A stretch of 64,000 nucleotides of DNA from Desulfosporosinus meridiei DSM 13257 (GCF_000231385.2 NC_018515.1:2376501-2440500), one strand, 5' to 3'; positions 44,019-53,337 are shown, numbered from the stretch's first letter. A program made the numbers and translations. The notes: generated from the letters alone by a model not told the origin.

Positions 44019-45935
44019 ATGGAGAAATGGCTATGGTCTAAAAAGTCTAAAGCCTGGCATAATTTGGAGAGTGAAGATAAGAACATGAATTGCAGCAAGA
44101 AGACAAATCAAGTGAATTTACATCCAAGGGGATTACAGAAGAAGTCCATCGGCTACATGCCGGGATTAGACGGACTAAGGGCTTTGGCGGTGTTTGCCGT
44201 GATTGCTTATCATCTAAATTTGACTTGGATGCCGGGAGGGCTCTTAGGGGTAAGCCTATTCTTTGTGTTATCCGGATATTTGATCACCGGTATTCTTTTG
44301 AAGCAATGGGAGCTATCCGGAGGGATTGACTTGAAAGATTTCTGGCTGCGCCGGGCCCGTAGGCTGCTGCCGGCTGTTTTTGTAATGCTGGCAGGTGTGA
44401 TGTCCTGGGTTATGCTTTGGGCTCCCGAGCGCCTGGCAGCCTTGAAGCAAGAAGCGCTGGCAGCCCTGTTTTATACCAGCAACTGGTATCTGATCTTCCA
44501 TCAGGTATCCTATTTTGAAAGCTTTGGTCCGCCGTCTCCCTTGGGACACCTCTGGTCTTTGGCGGTAGAAGAACAGTTTTATCTTTTCTGGCCCCTTCTT
44601 TTAGTAATAGGATTACGTTGTTGCCAGCAGCGAAAATGGATTATCGGGGGAACAATGGCTGTCGCCCTGACTTCAGCTGCGGCGATGGCGCTGATTTACA
44701 TACCGGGTCATGACCCCAGCAGGGTATACTATGGCACGGATACCCGTGCTTTTGCTTTGCTTGTCGGGGCAGTACTTGCCATGGTATGGCCCAGCTGGAA
44801 GATGAACGCAGATCTGACCGGCAAAAAGAGACTAGCCCTGGATTTGGCAGGAAGCTTGGGATTATTGGTCATACTATTGATGATCGGAACAACAGACCAA
44901 TACCAGCCTTCTCTCTATCAGGGCGGACTCTTGCTTTACTCCGTGGCAGCGGCAGGTTTGGTGGCAGCTCTGGCTCACCCGGCCAGCTATTTGGGCAGGA
45001 TATTCGGATGGGGACCTTTGCGCTGGTTAGGAGAATGTTCTTATGGAATTTACTTATGGCATTACCCGGTCATCATTCTCACAAATCCGGTTGTGAATAC
45101 AGAAGGTTTGAATCTTTCCCGCACACTCTGGCAAATTGGGGTGAGCATTATCCTGGCTGCTCTGTCTCGCTACTTAATCGAGGAGCCGATCCGGTACGGA
45201 CGACGGAAATACCTGCGGAGGCGGAGGTCGAATCTTAAATGGTGGCAAAGGCCATTGGCCCCCATTACCAAAATTTCATTGAGTACCTTGCTGATGTTTT
45301 TATTACTGTTTGTAACCCTCAATGGAGGCATGCATATTTCAGAAAAGGCTTTGGCAAAGAGCCAGGTGTCGCAAGATCCAGTGCAAACAGCTGGCCAGGA
45401 AGAGAGTACTGCCAGGGGGGCTAAGGCAACGGATAAAAAAACAGCTATCCAGGGGGATGAAATTACGATCATTGGAGATTCCTTAATGATCAATGTTGAG
45501 CCTGTTTTGCAAAAACGTTTACCTGGTATTGTAATCGACGCACAACTGGGCAGGCAGATGTATCAGGCTCCGGATCTCATTTCCAGGCTTGAAGAAGAGG
45601 ATAAGCTCGGAAAAATTGTAATGCTTGAACTGGGAACAAACGGTTCGTTTACGGAGAAACAGTTAAGGAAAACCTTGGACTCCCTGGAAAGTGCCGTGGA
45701 AATCTTGCTGGTGAATACCCGGGTCCCGAAGCCTTGGGAAAGAGAAGTAAATGAGACCCTGACAAAGGTAGCGGAGTCATACCCAAATATCAAACTGATC
45801 GATTGGCATTTGCTCAGTAGTGGCCATGAAGAATATTTTTATCCGGATGGTGTTCACTTGACCCAGTCGGGTGTGCAAGCCTACGGGGAGATACTACTTG
45901 AAACATTGATTTCTGATCAAATGGATGGAGAATAG
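44019..45935 (+). CDS. OafA/YrhL-type membrane acyltransferase with SGNH domain
   Basis: The N-terminal ~400 residues form an acyltransferase-3 membrane domain with about ten helices, starting GLDGLRALAVFAVIAYHL (catalytic His region) and including SVEEQFYLFWPL and WLGECSYGIYLWHYP. The C-terminal ~170 residues are an extracytoplasmic SGNH domain with ITIIGDSLMI (Ser), ELGTNG and DGVHLTQSG (Asp/His). Such fusions O-acetylate cell-wall or surface polysaccharides. The true start may be ATG 44085, preceded by GGAGAGTGA, rather than 44019. It is a single gene. Confidence 0.88.
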   Translation: MEKWLWSKKSKAWHNLESEDKNMNCSKKTNQVNLHPRGLQKKSIGYMPGLDGLRALAVFAVIAYHLNLTWMPGGLLGVSLFFVLSGYLITGILLKQWELSGGIDLKDFWLRRARRLLPAVFVMLAGVMSWVMLWAPERLAALKQEALAALFYTSNWYLIFHQVSYFESFGPPSPLGHLWSLAVEEQFYLFWPLLLVIGLRCCQQRKWIIGGTMAVALTSAAAMALIYIPGHDPSRVYYGTDTRAFALLVGAVLAMVWPSWKMNADLTGKKRLALDLAGSLGLLVILLMIGTTDQYQPSLYQGGLLLYSVAAAGLVAALAHPASYLGRIFGWGPLRWLGECSYGIYLWHYPVIILTNPVVNTEGLNLSRTLWQIGVSIILAALSRYLIEEPIRYGRRKYLRRRRSNLKWWQRPLAPITKISLSTLLMFLLLFVTLNGGMHISEKALAKSQVSQDPVQTAGQEESTARGAKATDKKTAIQGDEITIIGDSLMINVEPVLQKRLPGIVIDAQLGRQMYQAPDLISRLEEEDKLGKIVMLELGTNGSFTEKQLRKTLDSLESAVEILLVNTRVPKPWEREVNETLTKVAESYPNIKLIDWHLLSSGHEEYFYPDGVHLTQSGVQAYGEILLETLISDQMDGE

Positions 45936-46038
45936 TTAAAGCTATTTCGCTACATTTCTTCCCGCAGAAGATTTCATATAAGGAAATATCCTCAGACTAA
46001 ATTTCGGGAATTGCGATGGTTCTGCTATATATCAACTC

Positions 46039-46069
46039 TTGACATGGAGTTAACTCCAAGTGTTATAGT
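46039..46069 (+). promoter_or_regulatory. MerR-type promoter (AdhR/NmlR-like operator) before a dead gene
   Basis: TTGACA (46039-46044) and TATAGT (46064-46069) are 19 bp apart with the perfect palindrome TGGAGTTAACTCCA (46045-46058) between them. This core is what I recall for aldehyde-responsive AdhR/NmlR regulators. No such regulator gene is adjacent. Confidence 0.65.
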
Positions 46070-46134
46070 ATTAAAAAGCCGAAAAATTTGGGCATCTAAA
46101 CCATAATAAATTAATCAGCATGAAGGAGAATATA

Positions 46135-46509
46135 ATGGACAAAAAATTGGGTTTGGATGTATGAGGTTACCGCTGAATAAAGACGACCAGACATCCTTTG
46201 ATAAGTAAGGTTAAATAAACTAGTAGCTACCTTTATAGAGAGAGGATTTACATATTTTGATACTGCCTATGTCTATCATGGCTATTTGGTGAAAAAGTAA
46301 TGAGAGAAGCTCTCGTAAAAAGACATCCCAGAGATAGTTTTGCACTTGCGACAAAGCTTCCTATAAGAGATGTAAAAACTGTGGCAGATCAAGAAACAGT
46401 CTTTAATGAACAGCTTGAAAATTGCGGAGTGGAGTATTTGGATTATTATCTGCTCCACAATATTGGTAACACTATAGACATCACATCAGAAGCGAGGGAT
46501 ATTCATTAA
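46135..46509 (+). pseudogene. Broken aldo/keto reductase
   Basis: After the ribosome site GAAGGAGAATATA the sequence shows pieces of an AKR in shifting frames: a frame with FGCMRLPLNKDDQ, then FDTAYVYHGY, then from 46300 an open stretch with LATKLPIRD and YLDYYLLHNIG. At least two frame changes and stops separate them, and the C-terminal two thirds are missing. The last open part runs directly into the start of the next gene. The MerR-type promoter upstream is intact. It is related to the complete Fe-S AKR at 4071. Confidence 0.85.
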
Positions 46510-46528
46510 AGCTAAAAGATTATGGATT

Positions 46529-47587
46529 ATGGGTTTGTTTTTGCTGGCTGTCTTATCACTAAGTCTAAAAACTGAATTTAACTCAGTTACTGCTCCAGAA
46601 GAGAGGCCTCAGTCTGCTAATAGATCCGCTGATCCAAAAGAAGCAATCCCCTTACTAGGACTTTCTTTATCCTCAGCTTCCGAACCAACCGATGAACTGA
46701 AATCGAGTCAAAATAATGTAAGCTTTGCGGTTATTAGTGATATTCATATTCTCTCCAGCGAAACCGCTCCAATGAAGTTTAGAACAGCCTTGGAAGATCT
46801 TTTTGTAAATCAACAACCGCCGCTTAATTTAGTAGTATTAAATGGTGATCTTGGCGACGGTACACCTGAAGACTATCTGACTCTTAGCCAAATACTTCGG
46901 TCTGTCCGGACGAATACAGGTAAGACAACTCCGATAGTTCCCACCATTGGAAATCACGAATTCTACAAAGCCTATCATGATCCAAACAGTAATGCTTGGA
47001 ATTCCGATACTTTCCCAAATCAAGATACAGATCCTCTTGCAATACAGCGCTTTTTAGACTTTGCAGGGAGAAGTCAGGTATATACTGATCACTATATTAA
47101 TGGTTTTCATTTCATATTTCTTGGCTCCGAAAAGTCGAGAATGTCTGATCTAACTATAGGTGATGCTGCCTATCTTTCAGAAACACAATTAACATGGTTA
47201 AAATCAAAAATCTCAGAAAACCTTACACCGGGAAAACCTGTATTTGTCTTTTTACACCAACCCATATTTTCCGCTAATAGTAAAGCCCAAAGAAAGTACA
47301 ATTTAGTGGTTCAACAGAAAGAACTGGCAGAAATCCTTCAATCGGTTCCCAATGTCGTCCTCTTCGTCGGTCATTTACACATTAAGTTAGGTTCACCTGA
47401 TTCTGTTGTTAAAGACACCTTTACAATGTTCAATGATGCTTCTGCGAGTAGAGTACGCCAAGCCCCAGAGGCCAGCCAGGGCTTAGTTGTTGATGTTAAC
47501 GATGGTGTGGTTAATGTAAAGGGACGTGACTTTCTCAAACATGAATGGCTACCCGAGGCTCAGTATCAACTGGACTTTTCTAAGTAA
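46529..47587 (+). CDS. Exported metallophosphoesterase (calcineurin-like)
   Basis: The five metal-binding blocks of the family are visible: VISDIHI, NGDLGD, GNHEF, LHQPIF and GHLHI. A hydrophobic N-terminal stretch (GLFLLAVLSLSL) suggests export or membrane anchoring. The start is uncertain: ATG 46529 has no good ribosome site, while an in-frame ATT at 46505 follows GAGGG and would add a basic KAKRLW segment, a better signal sequence. The gene abuts the broken AKR, so its original start may have been altered by that deletion. About 352 aa. The substrate is unknown. Confidence 0.82.
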   Translation: MGLFLLAVLSLSLKTEFNSVTAPEERPQSANRSADPKEAIPLLGLSLSSASEPTDELKSSQNNVSFAVISDIHILSSETAPMKFRTALEDLFVNQQPPLNLVVLNGDLGDGTPEDYLTLSQILRSVRTNTGKTTPIVPTIGNHEFYKAYHDPNSNAWNSDTFPNQDTDPLAIQRFLDFAGRSQVYTDHYINGFHFIFLGSEKSRMSDLTIGDAAYLSETQLTWLKSKISENLTPGKPVFVFLHQPIFSANSKAQRKYNLVVQQKELAEILQSVPNVVLFVGHLHIKLGSPDSVVKDTFTMFNDASASRVRQAPEASQGLVVDVNDGVVNVKGRDFLKHEWLPEAQYQLDFSK

Positions 47588-47638
47588 CTACAGCGGCCAT
47601 AACTAAACAGCTGTAAATAGGACTTTTTCTGGAATAAA

Positions 47639-47730
47639 AAAAGAATGCAGTACTAAACTTACATTCTTTTACTCATCAGGCAAAAAGGCAGAAGAACGAA
47701 TAGCAATAGGTATTCGTTCTTCTGCCTTTT
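47639..47730. terminator. Two back-to-back terminators between convergent genes
   Basis: AAAAGAATG/CATTCTTTT (47639-47670) has a T-run on the minus strand. A perfect 20-bp-arm hairpin (47683-47702 with 47711-47730; core GGCAGAAGAACG) ends in TTTT for the plus strand. Confidence 0.85.
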
Positions 47731-47759
47731 GATTAAATGTGTCACTGGCTCTGTTCACT

Positions 47760-48761
47760 TTAATGCTGAAAAGCCGCCCTATCAAAGGACTCTGGCGGCT
47801 GTTCCATCCAGCCTCGTTCAATCATGAGCTTCATGCCTTCCTCACCATATCGGGATATTTCCACCATCAAAGCTGCATAATGAAAAGCTAAATCTTTTCT
47901 AAAAGAGAGAGACATGGCATAAGCGCATAAATAGATCCCTGCCGTAACGGATGTTGAAACCAGAAACATAATCAACTTATCTGAAAAAGGTGAGACGGTT
48001 GAATCAGTTACTTCCATACTTACCGGCATATTACCCAGATGTTCTTCATCCTTGAGAATTTTATTAAAAATATCAATCTGTTTTTCAGCCAGATCTTTTC
48101 CTTTCAGAAGATAATCTTTAATTTCTCGGTCTTGCATAACTTGAATAAAACCCATTAACATAAGCATACCTATATAATTTCTCTCAATGATGTAAAATAT
48201 TTCGCCTAATTCCATAGCATTGAGAGGTCTATGCTCGCCAAACCAGGTTTCGATAAGAGAATCTCTTTTTTTAATAAATTCTACTTGGTGCGGATAAGGC
48301 ATTTTAGGGGGTCTATCATAAATTCCTTTAGACAACATAAGGTTTAATGCTTTCTTAAATAAGGCACCACTCAAATTTAAGCATTCATAAAAAAATTCAA
48401 CAATATCTGCCCTGGCTACTTTAGTTATTGTCACAGCATAATCACTAAAAACCATTTGGTTAAATCTGTAGACATAGCTAAGTCCATATAAGTCTGTGTA
48501 AAGGGCAGGGGCGGATAAGTTAATATCCTGATCAGAAAAACCTTGTGGTACAGGGAAATTTTCGTCTGAGAATATCTCTATAATTTTAGCCGTGAACTTT
48601 TGCAAAAGGTTTATTTGTTCAATAACTAAGGGCTTGATTTCGTAGTCCTGAATATAGGGCTCAAAATGCTTAAAAACACATAAATTAGAGGTATTTTGCA
48701 TGTATGTTTTCCATAAACCTGCAATTTCAGGAGTTGTTAAGTTTATGTGATGTTCTTTCAT
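47760..48761 (-). CDS. DUF3231 family protein (two four-helix bundles)
   Basis: A 333-aa helical protein with two related halves. The first starts around LTTPEIAGLWKTYMQNTSNL and the second around PLNAMELGEIFYIIERNYIG. This matches DUF3231, ferritin-like helical proteins of spore formers, some linked to the spore coat or germination. A hydrophobic segment (MFLVSTSVTAGIYLCAYAM) lies near the C-terminus. The start is the ATG at 48761 with GGAGGAAACC upstream. It is divergent from the glycosyltransferase/collagen locus, in keeping with a spore-surface neighbourhood (inference). Confidence 0.8.
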   Translation of the reverse strand: MKEHHINLTTPEIAGLWKTYMQNTSNLCVFKHFEPYIQDYEIKPLVIEQINLLQKFTAKIIEIFSDENFPVPQGFSDQDINLSAPALYTDLYGLSYVYRFNQMVFSDYAVTITKVARADIVEFFYECLNLSGALFKKALNLMLSKGIYDRPPKMPYPHQVEFIKKRDSLIETWFGEHRPLNAMELGEIFYIIERNYIGMLMLMGFIQVMQDREIKDYLLKGKDLAEKQIDIFNKILKDEEHLGNMPVSMEVTDSTVSPFSDKLIMFLVSTSVTAGIYLCAYAMSLSFRKDLAFHYAALMVEISRYGEEGMKLMIERGWMEQPPESFDRAAFQH

Positions 48762-48819
48762 AGGTTTCCTCCAAATAGACAGATTTTTAAATAATATGTA
48801 CTATTGCTTCTGGTGCTAT

Positions 48820-48890
48820 TCAGAGATTTTGAGGTTTCAACAAGAACTATTTATCGTGATATTTAAATACTACTTTGCAGGATCGCTTGT
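48820..48890 (+). pseudogene. Relic of a YafY-type HTH coding region
   Basis: A 29-bp stretch (48828-48856, core GAGGTTTCAACAAGAAC) is identical to the HTH region of the WYL regulator at 41459-41487, with weaker similarity on both sides (TTTGCAGGA matches TCTGCAGGA). The frame soon stops. It is a small remnant of a duplicated regulator. The rest of the gap, to 49141, shows no gene. Confidence 0.7.
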
Positions 48891-49141
48891 TCGGTATTGC
48901 AATCCACGCCCAGCTCAGGGGCTATTGCCGATTGGTTGAAGAATTAGTCTGGACTAGGGATCGACTTGTCAATCTCTGCAAATGCAACCAAAAGGATAAA
49001 AAATTAAGAAAAGGATAAAAACCAGCACGATTCTTGTCTCGAAAGTATATATTGATATGACTCTATATGCCTTCTATCAACCAATCAACCTTGAAGGGTA
49101 TGAGCTGTTTTGTGCTGCCCATTATATTCTAGCGAAAGCGT

Positions 49142-50254
49142 GTGATAATCCTGATGGATAATAAACTAGCAATCTTCATTCCCAACCTTATTAACTGGGA
49201 CGGAGAGAAGCAAATCATCGGCGGTTTGGAAAGATACATGATTGCCTTGGCAGAAATCATGACAGAAATGGGTTATGACCTCTCATTCCATCAATTTGCC
49301 CATCATGATTTCAGCAATTACAGTTTGGATTGGCCGGTCTACGGATATCAAGCTGACTCCCGGGAACTTCATAAAACAATAGGACGAATGGAAAAGGCAA
49401 CCAAGGGGAGAGTCTTATATTCTTCCATTGTTCAACAAACCTCTTATAGGCCGCACTCTATATGTATTTCCCATGGAGTTTGGTGGGAATTGCCCGGCTC
49501 TTCCCCTGGGCATGCCCAAAAATATTATGAAAATCATGTAGCCAAGGCCTTGGAACAAGCTGGTTTAATCATCTCCTGTGATTATAATTTTCTTAATGTA
49601 ACTCGAGCCATCTATCCTCACTTGGCTGATCAAAAAATACGGGTGATTCCTAACTTTGCCGATTCCAAGTATTACTATCCGCGAAAGCCAAAGAATACTG
49701 ACCATGTCCGCATTCTTTACCCGCGTAGGTTGTCTCCTGAACGGGGCTTCGGGATTTTGCAAGAGGTTATTCCAGCGTTATTAAGTAGGTTCTCTCAAGT
49801 GGAATTTGAGTTTGCCATCGACACCAATAAGCCAGAATACCTCGATCTTTTTTATCAGTGGAGAGAGAACCTGACGGGCAAGGAACGTATCCTCTTTTGC
49901 CATCCGGATTATCAGTCCATGCCGGCGGTTTATGCCGAGGCAGATATTGTTGTTATTCCCAGTATTTATTCTGAAGGAACAAGCTTTTCCTGTCTGGAAG
50001 CCATGGCCATGGGTAAAGCGGTAATCGCCACTGATGTTGGTGGTCTCACCAATCTCATTATCAACGGTTATAACGGACTTCTTATTCATCCGTCCAAAGA
50101 AAGTCTCTATCAGGCTCTTCTTTATCTGATTGAGAATTCGTCAGTTTGCACTCGTTTGGGAGAATATGCCTATACTACTTCCCAGGCTTTTAGCCGCCAG
50201 GTGTGGGACGCTCGCTGGCGACAATGTATTCAGAAGATTTATCCTTTATCCTGA
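49142..50254 (+). CDS. Glycosyltransferase, GT4 family
   Basis: A GT-B fold retaining glycosyltransferase of about 366-370 aa. The N-domain has an early glycine-rich loop (IIGGLERYMIALAEIM). The C-domain has ILYPRRLSPERGFGI and the nucleotide-sugar site EGTSFSCLEAMAMGKAVIA, then DVGGLTNLIINGYNGLL. The start is either GTG 49142 or ATG 49154; neither has a strong ribosome site. It is cytoplasmic. It is about 30% alike by eye to the second GT4 gene at 51648 (same SHGVWWE/SHGVYWD segment), so the two are paralogues. The likely acceptor is the threonine-rich collagen-like protein of the locus (inference). Confidence 0.87.
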   Translation: MIILMDNKLAIFIPNLINWDGEKQIIGGLERYMIALAEIMTEMGYDLSFHQFAHHDFSNYSLDWPVYGYQADSRELHKTIGRMEKATKGRVLYSSIVQQTSYRPHSICISHGVWWELPGSSPGHAQKYYENHVAKALEQAGLIISCDYNFLNVTRAIYPHLADQKIRVIPNFADSKYYYPRKPKNTDHVRILYPRRLSPERGFGILQEVIPALLSRFSQVEFEFAIDTNKPEYLDLFYQWRENLTGKERILFCHPDYQSMPAVYAEADIVVIPSIYSEGTSFSCLEAMAMGKAVIATDVGGLTNLIINGYNGLLIHPSKESLYQALLYLIENSSVCTRLGEYAYTTSQAFSRQVWDARWRQCIQKIYPLS

Positions 50255-50299
50255 GTGAACTTATTCAACCACTAGAATGGATCAAAGCAGGTGAAAGAT

Positions 50300-51013
50300 A
50301 TGCCTAAACTTACAGCAATGATAATTGTCCGCAATGAAGCAGATCGCTATTTAGGGCGCTGTTTGGAATCTTTGCTGACTTTCGTCGACAATATCATCAT
50401 CATGGATGATGCCTCCGAGGACGATACTCCCGAGTTATGTCTTAGCTACCCTCGGGTTAAGCTCTATCGTCAACCACGCTCCATGTTTTTGACCGATGAG
50501 GCTAAGCTGCGCCGGGAATTATGGCAGTATACGCTGGAAAATAAACCAGAATGGATTTTAGCAATTGACGCTGACGAGTTTTTGGAAGAAAGCTCTTTGA
50601 ATGAAATTCCTTATTTATTAAGGCAAAGGAATTTTAAGGCCATTGGGTTTCGCCTTTTTGACTGTTGGGGGAGTGAAGACTCTTTCCGAGTCGACGGCCT
50701 ATGGAATCCCTGGCTGCGCGGTTTTTCCACCTATTTAGTTAAGTATCAGCCTGAATTAGAATCTGCCTGGCCATCCTTAAAATTTCACTGTGGACGTCTC
50801 CCCCTAGCTTACAGACAATTGATTCATTATGAAAGTGCAATTCGAATCAAACACTTGGGTTGGGCAAATCCGGCAAATATAACAGCAAAATACGAGCGGG
50901 CTATCAGTCAGGATCCCGCCAATAAATATATGGGACATGAACACTACGAAAGCATTCTTTGGCCAGCGGAAAAAATAAAAACTTATAAATGGCGGGAACA
51001 CTTGTCTATTTAG
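50300..51013 (+). CDS. Glycosyltransferase, GT2 family
   Basis: A GT-A fold enzyme of 237 aa: MIIVRNEADRYLGRCLESLL at the N-terminus, MDDASEDDT for the nucleotide-binding Asp and AIDADEFLE as the DxD-type metal site. It has no membrane segment. ATG 50300 is chosen, with AGGTGAAAGAT before it. It lies 45 bp after the GT4 gene and 46 bp before the TasA-like gene, so probably one transcript. It should extend or start a glycan on a surface protein; the sugar is unknown. Confidence 0.88.
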   Translation: MPKLTAMIIVRNEADRYLGRCLESLLTFVDNIIIMDDASEDDTPELCLSYPRVKLYRQPRSMFLTDEAKLRRELWQYTLENKPEWILAIDADEFLEESSLNEIPYLLRQRNFKAIGFRLFDCWGSEDSFRVDGLWNPWLRGFSTYLVKYQPELESAWPSLKFHCGRLPLAYRQLIHYESAIRIKHLGWANPANITAKYERAISQDPANKYMGHEHYESILWPAEKIKTYKWREHLSI

Positions 51014-51058
51014 ATTCATATCTTATTGTAGATCAATTAGAGAAAAGGAGTTTTAAAA

Positions 51059-51517
51059 ATGGCTTTTACAATAACCAGTACCAATAGCGGTAGCACTGCC
51101 GGAACAGCTGATGTAGCTTTAACTTTGAGTCCCGCAACTGCTTTGTTTTCCCCGGCTGCACTTGTTCCCGGGGAATCCTTGGGCTCGCCTCAGCTCTCAG
51201 TTACCAACTCCGGGGATGTAGATGCTTTCTATTTCATTTTTGCTGATTGGCAAGCTGATGGTACCACCAGTGCGGTTCAAGCCCAAATTTTAGCGGACCG
51301 TTTAAATATTGGTATTGCTCAAGGAACTACTGAACTTTATAATGGACCTGTCTCCGGGCTCATTGAGCAACCGACTGGCGGCCGAATTTTAGCAACCACT
51401 GACGAGGAACTGTTGACTTTTGTTGTTAGTTTACCAGCTACCAGTAGCAATATTGTCGAGGGTCTTGACCTCAGCGTAGACCTGGTATTTGTTTCCCAGG
51501 CTTCCCCAGTAAGTTAA
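51059..51517 (+). CDS. TasA/camelysin-like beta-sandwich protein without signal peptide
   Basis: A 152-aa Ala/Thr/Ser-rich protein whose middle part (SPQLSVTNSGDVDAFYFIFAD) resembles the TasA/CalY (camelysin) matrix-fibre family. Such proteins normally carry a signal peptide. Here the ATG follows AAAGGAGTTTTAAAA and the sequence begins directly with polar residues. It is therefore probably made in the mother cell and assembled on the spore without secretion, or exported by another route. The TasA link is by sequence feel, not a search. It is followed by a terminator-like hairpin. Confidence 0.6.
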   Translation: MAFTITSTNSGSTAGTADVALTLSPATALFSPAALVPGESLGSPQLSVTNSGDVDAFYFIFADWQADGTTSAVQAQILADRLNIGIAQGTTELYNGPVSGLIEQPTGGRILATTDEELLTFVVSLPATSSNIVEGLDLSVDLVFVSQASPVS

Positions 51518-51569
51518 TAATTTGGCAACTAGTATTTTTAGGCGGGAAAACTAGATTTTCCTGATGTTG

Positions 51570-51593
51570 AACTGGCTGAACTCAGCCAGTTTT
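51570..51593 (+). terminator. Terminator-like hairpin after the TasA-like gene
   Basis: AACTGGCTG (51570-51578) and CAGCCAGTT (51583-51591) with a four-base loop; the T-run is short, so read-through to the second GT4 gene is possible. Confidence 0.55.
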
Positions 51594-51647
51594 AACACTC
51601 GTAAAGCAGATTGCCATTAGAATGTAATAGAGGTGAGGTCAAGAAAA

Positions 51648-52760
51648 ATGACGAAAAAAGTAGCTCTACTAACAACCAACTTTTTTCATCCCAAGAGTGA
51701 GCGAATTATTACGGGAGGAGCAGAGCGCTACCAGGTAGACTTCTGTCGCCTACTACGGGATATGGGTTTTAAGGTGGAAGTATGGCAAATGGGAGACAAC
51801 TGGACAAAAGAATTTGATGGAATAAAGATACATGGGGTTCCTGCTAATAAGACTGAATATCATACTTTTCCTGAACTGAATATGGCCTTTTATGAAAACT
51901 CTATGGCTTTTGATTACTCGGTATATTTTATTCTATCCTTAGCCTATCCATTAGTTCACGAAAAGAGTATAGGTATCAGTCATGGTGTGTATTGGGATTG
52001 GCCTGGATTTGACACAACCACCGGAAAACAGGAAATCAAGCAAGAATGGTTAAGGAGAATGGGAATTTCACTGTCCGGACCGCAAAAGCTCGTGTCTGTA
52101 GACACCAATACTATCAATTATTTTAATGCTACCTTACCGAGTTTTTATAATAAATGGGAGTATATTCCCAATTATGTGGATACCGATCTCTTCTGTCCTC
52201 CTGAAGAGGATTTAACAAAGGATATGATACGTATTCTCTTTCCCCGCCGGATGGTTCCGGTACGTGGAATCAATGAAACAATGCGGGCTGCCGAGATATT
52301 AACAGAGAAATATCCCACAATCGAATTTCATTTTTGTGGAAGAGGTCATGATGACACCATAGAAATGCTGATGTCCCAATGGGCAGATAAACAGGAACGC
52401 TGTTATTACTATTGGAAGCCTTTTGAGATGATGCCTGAAATTTATCAGATGGCAGATATCGTCCTTATTCCTTCCCGTTCTACTGAAGGAACAAGTCTCG
52501 CCGCCTTGGAATCTATGGCCTGCGGCAAGCCTGTAATCGCCGGAATGGCTGGCGGATTGTCTGATCTTGTTATTGATGGCTACAATGGTTATCTTCTAAA
52601 ACCTTCTGTCGAAAACCTGGTATCTAGTATTGAAGAGCTTATTAAGGATTCTAAGAAGAGAAGGCTAATGGGCGAAAGAGGACGGGAGATCGCTGTAAGT
52701 TTTAATAAAAAAAGATGGGACGAGAGATGGGCAAAGATTATCGCAGACGTGTTCAGGTGA
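51648..52760 (+). CDS. Glycosyltransferase, GT4 family (second copy)
   Basis: A GT-B enzyme of about 370 aa, with GGAERYQVDFCRLLRDMGFK in the N-domain and EGTSLAALESMACGKPVIAG (nucleotide-sugar glutamate) plus AGGLSDLVIDGYNGYLL in the C-domain. ATG 51648 is chosen, with AGAGGTGAGG upstream. It is paralogous to the GT4 at 49142 and stands 43 bp before the standalone domain gene. This puts a glycosyltransferase directly beside the protein sharing the collagen protein's N-domain. Confidence 0.88.
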   Translation: MTKKVALLTTNFFHPKSERIITGGAERYQVDFCRLLRDMGFKVEVWQMGDNWTKEFDGIKIHGVPANKTEYHTFPELNMAFYENSMAFDYSVYFILSLAYPLVHEKSIGISHGVYWDWPGFDTTTGKQEIKQEWLRRMGISLSGPQKLVSVDTNTINYFNATLPSFYNKWEYIPNYVDTDLFCPPEEDLTKDMIRILFPRRMVPVRGINETMRAAEILTEKYPTIEFHFCGRGHDDTIEMLMSQWADKQERCYYYWKPFEMMPEIYQMADIVLIPSRSTEGTSLAALESMACGKPVIAGMAGGLSDLVIDGYNGYLLKPSVENLVSSIEELIKDSKKRRLMGERGREIAVSFNKKRWDERWAKIIADVFR

Positions 52761-52803
52761 TATGTGAAAAAAAATAATATATTCATAAAAGCAGGTATTT
52801 ACT

Positions 52804-53223
52804 ATGAGTTTCACATCTCCGTGTGCAATAAATTATAATAATAAATTTCATGTTGAGGTATTAAAACCGTGGTTTGGCTTTACTACGGGTTTATTTGAAA
52901 ATACACCGGTTGAAGGCGTTAGGCCAACAGCTAGTATCGCCATGAAAATTGACAACGATGATATTGTTGGAGCGTCAGTCCAGATTCTGGGGTATTATTT
53001 AAGTGGTACAACCAACGTGCTGTACGTTTTAGAGTTATTAGATTTGAGCCCCGGTGAAGTGATAACACGCGACTATTATGCTCAATTTGATGCTTTTAAG
53101 TTTCAGTTTGAACCTAGTTCGCAAGCTGTCGAAATCTCTGTCTGGGGTAAAGACTCGGCAGGAAATTTAGTTGCTGCACATCGTGTTTTACCTTCAGAAC
53201 TTAAGTCACTAATTCCTCACTGA
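52804..53223 (+). CDS. Standalone paralogue of the collagen-like protein's N-terminal domain
   Basis: A 139-aa protein whose residues ~28-136 align without gaps to residues ~2-110 of the collagen-like protein at 54303. By my count roughly half the positions are identical, including [27 protein letters not shown] and AHRVLP. It has an extra N-terminal 27 residues (MSFTSPCAINYNN...) with a Cys. No signal peptide. It could be a basal-layer protein on which the collagen-like filament assembles, through like-with-like domain contact; that is inference. It is co-transcribed with the GT4 upstream (43-bp gap). Confidence 0.8.
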   Translation: MSFTSPCAINYNNKFHVEVLKPWFGFTTGLFENTPVEGVRPTASIAMKIDNDDIVGASVQILGYYLSGTTNVLYVLELLDLSPGEVITRDYYAQFDAFKFQFEPSSQAVEISVWGKDSAGNLVAAHRVLPSELKSLIPH

Positions 53224-53337
53224 TTATGACCTAGAAAGCACAAAGGAAGAAAGCCAATTCCTTGTGCTTAACGGGTATTTGATCAGTAGTGTACATAAGG
53301 ATTACTTTTTATTCCTTTTACTTTAGCCCAGTTAGGA

